In this document: positions 55,886 to 64,000 of the stretch, piece after piece
Numbering within the stretch: position 1 is the stretch's first letter
Layout: the number at the start of each line of letters is the position of its first letter
Source: Nocardia brasiliensis
GTDB lineage: Bacteria; Actinomycetota; Actinomycetes; Mycobacteriales; Mycobacteriaceae
Assembly (NCBI RefSeq): GCF_011801125.1
Contig: NZ_CP046171.1
Location: 4,526,001 to 4,590,000 of the forward strand
Direction: 5' to 3'
Length of the DNA: 64,000 nucleotides
The notes under the pieces: model-generated
Told to the model about the DNA's origin: nothing
Databases searched by the model: none
What the model saw: only the letters and a program-made list of their open reading frames with translations
Program-made: the position numbers and the translations under genes

Positions 55886-56941
55886 CTAGGTCCGCCGCGC
55901 CTCGGTCACCAACAGATAGGCCAGGTACACGCCGCCGATCGATACGGTGACCACGCCGACCGGCAATTGCGTCGGCGCGAACGCGCGCTGGGCTACCCAA
56001 TCGCCGGTGATCAACAGCAGCGCGCCCATCGCCGCGGCGGGCGCGAGCGCGGTCGACGGACTGCGCGCCACTCTGCGGCCCAATTGCGGTGCGGCGAGGG
56101 CGACGAACGCGATCGGCCCGGCGACGGCGGTGGCGACCGCGGTCAGCGCGACGCTCAACACGATCAGCAGCAACCGGGCCCGGCCCACCCGCACGCCGAA
56201 CGAGCTCGCCACGTCGTCACCGAGTTCCAGGACGTGCAGGCGCGGCGCGGCCGGGATCACCAGCAGCGCGAGCACGCCGAGCAGGATGAGCGCGGGTCCC
56301 ACCTGCGGCCAGGACAATCCGTTGAGCGAACCCGCGCCCCAGGCCGCCGCCGACATCGCCGAGTTCAGATCGGCCCGCAGGATGAGCCAGGTGTTCACCG
56401 AGGCCAGCATCGCGCTGACGCCGATGCCGATGATGATCAACCGGAATCCGGTGACGTTGTTGCGGAATGCGAGCAGCTGAATCACCATCGCGGCGGCGAG
56501 CCCACCGATCAGCGCGCCGAGCGCGGTCTGGAAGTGACCCCCGCCCGCGGCGAGCAGCACGAGCAGCGCGCCGGTGTAGGCGCCGGTGTTGAAGCCGACG
56601 ATATCGGGGCTGCCCAGCGGGTTTCGGGTCACCGACTGCAGGATCGCGCCGCTGAGGCCGAGCGCCGCGCCGAGGGCGAGCGCGAGCACCACGCGCGGAA
56701 AACGCCACTGCCACACCACGAGCCGATCGAAGCGGTTGTCCCCGATCGCCAGCGCCCGCAGCACCCGGTCCGGCGGAATTACGTAATCGCCGGTGCCGAG
56801 GGCGACTACGGCCACCGCGAGCGCCGCGATCAGCAGTACCGCACACACCACCGTGGTACGCACGCCGACGCGAGCGCCGAACCCACCGTGCGGCGCACGC
56901 AGCACCAGAATCGCACGGCCGAAATCGATACCGGCGCTCAC
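55886..56941 (-). CDS. Ferric-siderophore ABC transporter permease (FepG-like)
   Basis: 351-aa FecCD-family permease with nine to ten TMs: LALGAALGLSGAILQSVTRN, NPLGSPDIVGFNTGAYTGAL, GPIAFVALAAPQLGRRVARS and GDWVAQRAFAPTQLPVGVVT. It overlaps the other permease gene by four bases (ATGA), giving a heterodimeric channel. Confidence 0.95.
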   Translation of the reverse strand: MSAGIDFGRAILVLRAPHGGFGARVGVRTTVVCAVLLIAALAVAVVALGTGDYVIPPDRVLRALAIGDNRFDRLVVWQWRFPRVVLALALGAALGLSGAILQSVTRNPLGSPDIVGFNTGAYTGALLVLLAAGGGHFQTALGALIGGLAAAMVIQLLAFRNNVTGFRLIIIGIGVSAMLASVNTWLILRADLNSAMSAAAWGAGSLNGLSWPQVGPALILLGVLALLVIPAAPRLHVLELGDDVASSFGVRVGRARLLLIVLSVALTAVATAVAGPIAFVALAAPQLGRRVARSPSTALAPAAAMGALLLITGDWVAQRAFAPTQLPVGVVTVSIGGVYLAYLLVTEARRT

Positions 56942-57948
56942 GCGGCGCTCACCCGATCGCGCCGGGCCAGCCAGATCAGCACCGGCGCCCCGAGGAACGC
57001 CGTGACCAGGCCGGCGGGCACCTCGTCAGGCCGAATGATGATGCGGCCGAGCACATCCGAGCCGAGCACCAGGATCGGGGCGAGCAGCATCGAGTAGGCG
57101 ATGATCCAGCGCTGGTCCGGGCCGACGATCCAGCGCGCTACATGCGGCACCGCCAACCCGACGAAGGTGATCGGGCCGACCGCGGCGGTCGCCGTGCCGC
57201 AGAGCAGTGCCAGCGCGACCGCGGTGAGCAGTCTGGAGCGCCCGACGTGTACGCCGAGCGAGCGGGCCAGGTCGTCACCGAGCGCGAGCGCGTTGAGGGA
57301 GCGGGCGGCGAACACCGCGGCGAACAAGCCCGCGACGATGAACGGCGCCGCGCCCGCGATGATGTCGTAGCCGCGGCCGGTCAGCGCGCCCGAGTCCCAC
57401 TGCCGCCACTCCTCGAAGGCCTTGGGATTCAACAGGATCAGGCCCTTGGTCAGGCCGGACAGCACCGCGGTCACCGCGACGCCCGCCAGGGTCAGCCGGA
57501 TCGGATCCGACCCCTGTCTGCCCGCGGTGCCGAGCCGGTAGACCACCAGCGACACCAGCGCGGCGCCGGCGAAGCCGAACCACACGTACACCGTGAGCTG
57601 GGTGACGCCGAGGAACGCCACGGCGAGGGTGATCGCGAAGGCGGCCCCGGCGTTGATGCCGAGCAGCCCGGGATCGGCCAGCGGATTGCGGGTCAGGCCC
57701 TGCATCAGGCAGCCCGCGACGCCGAGCGCGAGCCCCGCGAGCAGGCCGAGCAGCGTGCGCGGCAGGCGGTATTCGGTCACGATCAGGTGATCCGGGGTGC
57801 TGTCGCCGGACCAGAGCGCGGCCCAGACTTCGCCGAGCGGAATGGCTTTCGCTCCGACGATCAGGCTCAGCAGGCATGCGGCAGCCAGCACCGCCGCCGC
57901 CAACAACCACCCTGACCAGCGCAGGGGCTGGTTAGTCGGCAGGTCCAT
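56938..57948 (-). CDS. Ferric-siderophore ABC transporter permease (FepD-like)
   Basis: 336-aa FecCD-family permease, first gene of the operon: LALGVAGCLMQGLTRNPLAD, LGINAGAAFAITLAVAFLGV, GPITFVGLAVPHVARWIVGP, RPDEVPAGLVTAFLGAPVLI. It is preceded by an IdeR box 38 bases upstream, so iron should repress the whole permease-ATPase-binding-protein operon. Confidence 0.95.
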   Translation of the reverse strand: MDLPTNQPLRWSGWLLAAAVLAAACLLSLIVGAKAIPLGEVWAALWSGDSTPDHLIVTEYRLPRTLLGLLAGLALGVAGCLMQGLTRNPLADPGLLGINAGAAFAITLAVAFLGVTQLTVYVWFGFAGAALVSLVVYRLGTAGRQGSDPIRLTLAGVAVTAVLSGLTKGLILLNPKAFEEWRQWDSGALTGRGYDIIAGAAPFIVAGLFAAVFAARSLNALALGDDLARSLGVHVGRSRLLTAVALALLCGTATAAVGPITFVGLAVPHVARWIVGPDQRWIIAYSMLLAPILVLGSDVLGRIIIRPDEVPAGLVTAFLGAPVLIWLARRDRVSAA

Positions 57949-57985
57949 CGGGTTCTATCTCCAGTGCGGCTCGGCGGCGATCAAT

Positions 57986-58004
57986 GCAGCTTAGCCTTAC
58001 CTAC
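57986..58004. promoter_or_regulatory. IdeR/DtxR-type iron box upstream of the siderophore uptake operon
   Basis: Minus-strand GTAGGTAAGGCTAAGCTGC matches about 14 of 19 positions of TTAGGTTAGGCTAACCTAA. Position -38 to -56 from the first permease ATG. Confidence 0.65.
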
Positions 58005-58056
58005 CTGACCGAATGGAAATTGTGCGAATGAGACCTTCGCAACGCGGTCCCCTCGG

Positions 58057-59040
58057 CTAGGCGACGAGACTCACGTGCATGCGAGTCCGGCCGATTCCGC
58101 CCGCCCGGGTCAGCAGTCGCCCGAGCGCCGCGGCGACCTGGTGCGGCTGCTCCAGGATCACCGAGTGCCCGGCGCCCTCGACCAGCACCAGATCCGAGTA
58201 CTCGACGGCCGCGGCCATGGCCACCGAATGCGCGGGCGGCGTCATCAGATCGGCGGTACCGCACAGCACCAGGGTGGGAATTTTCGACAGCAGCGCGAGC
58301 GCGTCGGTCTGGTCGTAGACCATGAAGGCGCTCAGGAAGCCGGCCATCGTCACGATCGGCGTCTGATTGTGCATCGCGTTGGCCAGGGCGAGCACCCGCG
58401 GGCTCACCGCGCGATCGCCGAACTCGGCGGCGCGGACCACCGGCGCGAACACCTTGCAGGCCACCAGCTTCGCGCGCTGCATCAGCCGCGGCGCCCGCCG
58501 CACCGCGGCCTGGAAGACCGAGATGACCGGGTTGCGCAGCAGGCGGCCGAAGCCTGCGTCGGCGAGCCCGGCGGCCGCCGTCGCGACGAGCGCGACCCCC
58601 GCGACGCGGGTGCCCACCGCCCCCGGCCGCTGGCTGAGGTAGGTCAGGACGGTCATGCCGCCCATCGAATGGCCGACCAGGACGACCGGCCCGTACGGTG
58701 CCACGACGTCGAGCACGCGGGCCAGATCGCGGCCGAGCTGCTCGAGGTTGTAGGTCTGCCGGGGCGCGGTCGCCGAGTCACCGTGCCCGCGATGGTCGTA
58801 GCAGACCACCTTGGCGTCCGGGTACCGCCGCAGCAGCGCGTCGCGCACGTCGGTCCAGGACTGCGAACGCAGGCAGTGCCCGTGCACCAGCACCACGGTG
58901 AGCTCCGCCCGCCGCGGGCCGTACTCGCGAACCGCAAGGGCCACACCGTCTTCGGCCACCACGGTGCCGCGGCGCGCGGCGGTGGTGGCGCTGGGGCTCA
59001 TGGTCGGCATCGGGGGCTCCGGTTCGGGTAGGAGTGACAT
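58057..59040 (-). CDS. Alpha/beta hydrolase
   Basis: 327 aa. Oxyanion region VVLVHGHCLRSQSW, nucleophile elbow LVGHSMGGMTVL near residue 120, acid in LCGTADLMTPPAH and His in VEGAGHSVILEQP. The active-site triad is complete. It is a cytosolic esterase, lipase or peroxidase-like member; the substrate cannot be told. The ATG at 59040 is used; an ATG at MPTMSP, ten codons in, is also possible. Confidence 0.88.
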   Translation of the reverse strand: MSLLPEPEPPMPTMSPSATTAARRGTVVAEDGVALAVREYGPRRAELTVVLVHGHCLRSQSWTDVRDALLRRYPDAKVVCYDHRGHGDSATAPRQTYNLEQLGRDLARVLDVVAPYGPVVLVGHSMGGMTVLTYLSQRPGAVGTRVAGVALVATAAAGLADAGFGRLLRNPVISVFQAAVRRAPRLMQRAKLVACKVFAPVVRAAEFGDRAVSPRVLALANAMHNQTPIVTMAGFLSAFMVYDQTDALALLSKIPTLVLCGTADLMTPPAHSVAMAAAVEYSDLVLVEGAGHSVILEQPHQVAAALGRLLTRAGGIGRTRMHVSLVA

Positions 59041-59218
59041 CTCCTACTCTGCGCCGCCCGCGCCCCCGCCCCCAGAACCCCGAGTGCTGGGGTCGGTTCC
59101 CCAAGGTGGACCAGACCCACACCCAGGGTGTGCGCTCATGCGTCGGTCGACGCGAGCCCCCGTTTGACCTCCGCCAGGTACGCGGACCCGCGCGGTCCTG
59201 TCCTCAGGGCACTCGAAC

Positions 59219-60031
59219 TCAGGTCAGATGGTCGTAATCGCCGCGGACCCAGGAGATGTAGCGCGTCGCGGAGGCCCGGATGGTGGCGCGCGCGTCGGTG
59301 TCGAGCGTCTTGCCGAAATTGTCGTAGAGGCGGGTGAACTCGAACTCCTCGACCACCTGGGTGACGCGCTCTACCACGTTGGGCGACAACGGAATCCGAT
59401 TCGGATAACTGCGCATGAAGGCGACCGACTCACGATCCGGATTGGCCTGAATGGTGTCCGCGCTGAACAACACGCCCGTGCCGCCCGCACCGGCCGCCCA
59501 GTGCGCGACGGCGCTGCCCGCGAAGTGGCCGCCGAGCTGTCGCAGGGTCACCCCGGGCAGCACTTCCCGGCGGCCGGACCACGGCTCGATCACCGGGTCC
59601 GGGCGCCCGATCCACTCGAGGTCGGCCGCGGCGACCAGCACCGGCACCCCGCCAAGCGCTCGGCTCCACTCCACCTGCACGCCGTAATGGTGCGGATGAC
59701 TCGGCACGATGGCCACCACCTCGCCGAGCTCGCGCACTTGACGCACGGCGTCCTCGTCGACGTAACCGGTCACGTCCCACAGCAGGTTGCCCGCGGGCGT
59801 GCGCACCAGGTGAGATTCCTGGCCGATGCCTACCCGCGGCTCGGTCGTCACGGCGAACAGATCCGGTTCGAGCTCACGCAGTGCCACCTTGTGGCCCGCC
59901 GCGGCGAGTTCGTCCAGCGTCGTCCACTGCTGGCCGTCGGCGGGCATCCACTGCCGCTCGTCCGCGCAGATACGACAGACCTCGGCCGCGGCATCGTGCT
60001 CCACCGCACAGGTCTGACAGATCTTCCACAT
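59219..60031 (-). CDS. Zinc-ribbon metallo-beta-lactamase-fold hydrolase
   Basis: 270 aa. A short N-terminal zinc ribbon (MWKICQTC ... VCRIC) precedes a metallo-beta-lactamase fold. The metal motif is degenerate, SHPHHYGVQVEW, in place of HxHxDH; GGHFAGSAVAHW and FSADTIQ supply later ligands. The missing Asp at DH suggests altered metal binding or a different activity. The ATG at 60031 with GAGGG upstream is clear. It lies downstream of the MFS gene but is separated by a terminator. Confidence 0.78.
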   Translation of the reverse strand: MWKICQTCAVEHDAAAEVCRICADERQWMPADGQQWTTLDELAAAGHKVALRELEPDLFAVTTEPRVGIGQESHLVRTPAGNLLWDVTGYVDEDAVRQVRELGEVVAIVPSHPHHYGVQVEWSRALGGVPVLVAAADLEWIGRPDPVIEPWSGRREVLPGVTLRQLGGHFAGSAVAHWAAGAGGTGVLFSADTIQANPDRESVAFMRSYPNRIPLSPNVVERVTQVVEEFEFTRLYDNFGKTLDTDARATIRASATRYISWVRGDYDHLT

Positions 60032-60116
60032 ATCGCCCTCACAATCCGGTACACCCACCCCTTGTTCTACACAGAAAACCTGTGCCGTGCGGTGAGTCCG
60101 GTGATCGCGCAGGCGT

Positions 60117-60151
60117 GCTCGGGTGCGGCAGCGCGCCTGCCGCACCCGAGC
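60117..60151 (-). terminator. Terminator after the MFS exporter gene
   Basis: Perfect 15-bp stem (60117-60131 with 60137-60151) and a five-base loop, six bases beyond the MFS stop codon. It closes the oxygenase-cyclodipeptide synthase-MFS operon. Confidence 0.7.
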
Positions 60152-60156
60152 GGGGC

Positions 60157-63124
<2,968 letters not shown>

Positions 63125-63244
63125 GTCTTTCCCCTCTGGTTGTCGCTAGATGGACCGGGCACAGGCCCAGGCAAGAGAGAAGAGTGCTGCCGACAGACAT
63201 GGTTCGACCCCCGTTTCTCTCGAGAGGGCCCCAGTTCGCCACGG

Positions 63245-63366
63245 AGCCCGCGCTTGCCCGGGCCGCGATGAGCGGCTCGGCCTGGTCTTGACCCGGGGCA
63301 CCCCGCCGCGGATGGAGGGTTGCCGGCCAGCTAGCCGGGGACTTGACGCTGGCACTCTTGACCTGT
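63245..63366 (-). promoter_or_regulatory. SAM-IV-like riboswitch in the leader of the oxygenase/cyclodipeptide synthase operon
   Basis: The minus strand folds like the SAM-I/SAM-IV clan. P1 pairs GGTC (63363-63360) with GACC (63287-63284). P2 pairs GCCAGC (63353-63348) with GCTGGC (63331-63326). The conserved GGCAACCCTCC (63325-63314 region) opens P3, which closes with GGGGTGCC. CCCGGGTCAAGACC then leads to the downstream stem and pseudoknot segment (63280-63245) typical of actinobacterial SAM-IV. The order and many bases match SAM-IV as found before methionine genes. It ends about 120 bases before the oxygenase ATG. The expression platform is not resolved. The 63125-63453 gap holds nothing else obvious. 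Confidence 0.78.
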
Positions 63367-63453
63367 CACCAGCATCCGGCACGGCAGAAGCGTTGTCACG
63401 CTTTAGAATCGCGCTGAGTTTCAGGATCCCGCGGCGGGCGTTCGGTCAGGTAT

Positions 63454-64000
63454 TCAGGCCTGATCGGCGGGCGCGGTCAAGACGAAGAAGAGGAACTGCG
63501 GCTGCCTGGTGAGCTGCCGATAGCACTCCGGTTCGGTGGCCGCCACATACTCTTGCGGTTCGGGTTCGGCGATCTCGGTGACCGTGAAGCCCGCCGCACG
63601 GAAGGCCGCCAGCATGGCGCGCAGCGGACGATGCCAGAACCGCATCCGCATGGTCCGGCCGTCACGGAGCCAGTCGTCGGTGTAGGTATAGGTGCCGAAA
63701 TAGTCGTCGCTGCCGCTGATCCGCATGTCCATGAACGGATGATGCGTCGACAGCACCACCCGCCCGTGCGGGACGAGCACCCGGCGGAATTCCTCCAGCG
63801 TTGGCGCCCAATCCCGCAGATAGTGCAGCACCAGCGCGGACAGGACCAGGTCGAACGAGTCGTCCGGGAACGGGAGCGGCCGGCTCAGATCGGCCTGAGC
63901 CAGCGGCACATCCGGTCCAAGCCGCCGCCGCGCGACCTCGAGCAGCGCGGCACTGGCATCGATCCCGGTGACCTCGGCGCCCCGCTCGGTCAGGGCCGCG
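63454..64000 (-). CDS. SAM-dependent methyltransferase (class I), 5' end beyond window
   Basis: About 182 codons visible; the N-terminus runs off the right edge. Rossmann-type motifs: VTGIDASAALLEVARRRLG (motif II acid), PLAQADLSRPLPFPDDSFDL (motif III/IV), VLHYLRDWAPTLEEFRRVLV and GRVVLSTHHPF (motif V/VI). UbiE/Methyltransf_11 type. It is on the same strand and upstream of the SAM-IV-like leader, so it is probably a separate unit, though it also uses SAM. The substrate is unknown. Confidence 0.88.
   Translation of the reverse strand, partial: AALTERGAEVTGIDASAALLEVARRRLGPDVPLAQADLSRPLPFPDDSFDLVLSALVLHYLRDWAPTLEEFRRVLVPHGRVVLSTHHPFMDMRISGSDDYFGTYTYTDDWLRDGRTMRMRFWHRPLRAMLAAFRAAGFTVTEIAEPEPQEYVAATEPECYRQLTRQPQFLFFVLTAPADQA

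Noticed and set aside
55832..57097. 421-codon plus-strand frame opposite the siderophore permeases
   Set aside because: Antisense shadow of two clear FecCD permeases.

Overview
The window is high-GC DNA from a mycolic-acid actinobacterium. Nocardia or a close relative is the best guess. The grounds are an MmpS/MmpL pair, a cutinase, TerD and DUF6461-type proteins, IdeR-type iron boxes, leaderless GTG starts, and a class A beta-lactamase with Streptomyces-style regulators. The genus is inferred, not proven.

Layout. 0-4.4 kb: a beta-lactam resistance locus with an inducible class A beta-lactamase, a co-transcribed penicillin-binding protein, a divergent LysR activator and a cytosolic penicillin-recognising-like protein (BlaA/BlaB type). 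4.7-7.4 kb: a small secreted ML-domain (NPC2/MD-2-like) protein and a multicopper oxidase. 7.5-13 kb: a mobile-DNA zone with an IS481-family element, a decayed methyltransferase, and a serine recombinase split by an IS3-family element; its reading frame runs into a tRNA-Leu gene. 13-19.4 kb: an oxidoreductase/HxlR pair, bacterioferritin with its ferredoxin, a flavoprotein, a LuxR regulator and a dead UvrD-like helicase. 19.7-28.5 kb: an accessory cluster with an SsuABC/ThiXYZ-type ABC importer, an NCS1 permease, a LysR regulator, a metallo-beta-lactamase-fold hydrolase and a diguanylate cyclase, plus an IS5-type transposase remnant. 28.6-36.1 kb: MarR, DUF6461-like, DMT exporter, MmpS/MmpL and a papain-like hydrolase.

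36.4-44.3 kb is a co-directional catabolic operon: a fused flavin monooxygenase/old-yellow-enzyme protein, SDR, MarR, crotonase, acyl-CoA dehydrogenase, aryl-CoA ligase and RidA. Together these fit 2-aminobenzoyl-CoA (anthranilate) dearomatisation, ring opening and beta-oxidation-like steps, with RidA handling the enamine/imine. 44.5-51.2 kb: cutinase, CutC, TerD, a large O-acyltransferase and an AbrB-family membrane protein. 51.2-58.0 kb: IdeR-boxed ferric-siderophore uptake genes (two binding proteins, ATPase, two permeases) with an endoglycoceramidase gene placed among them.

58-64 kb ends with an alpha/beta hydrolase, a zinc-ribbon metallo-beta-lactamase-fold protein and a compact biosynthetic operon: a 2OG-Fe(II) oxygenase, an XYP-type tRNA-dependent cyclodipeptide synthase and an MFS exporter. 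In its leader is an RNA with the hallmarks of a SAM-IV riboswitch. A riboswitch sensing S-adenosylmethionine placed over a cyclodipeptide operon is the most unusual thing I see here.
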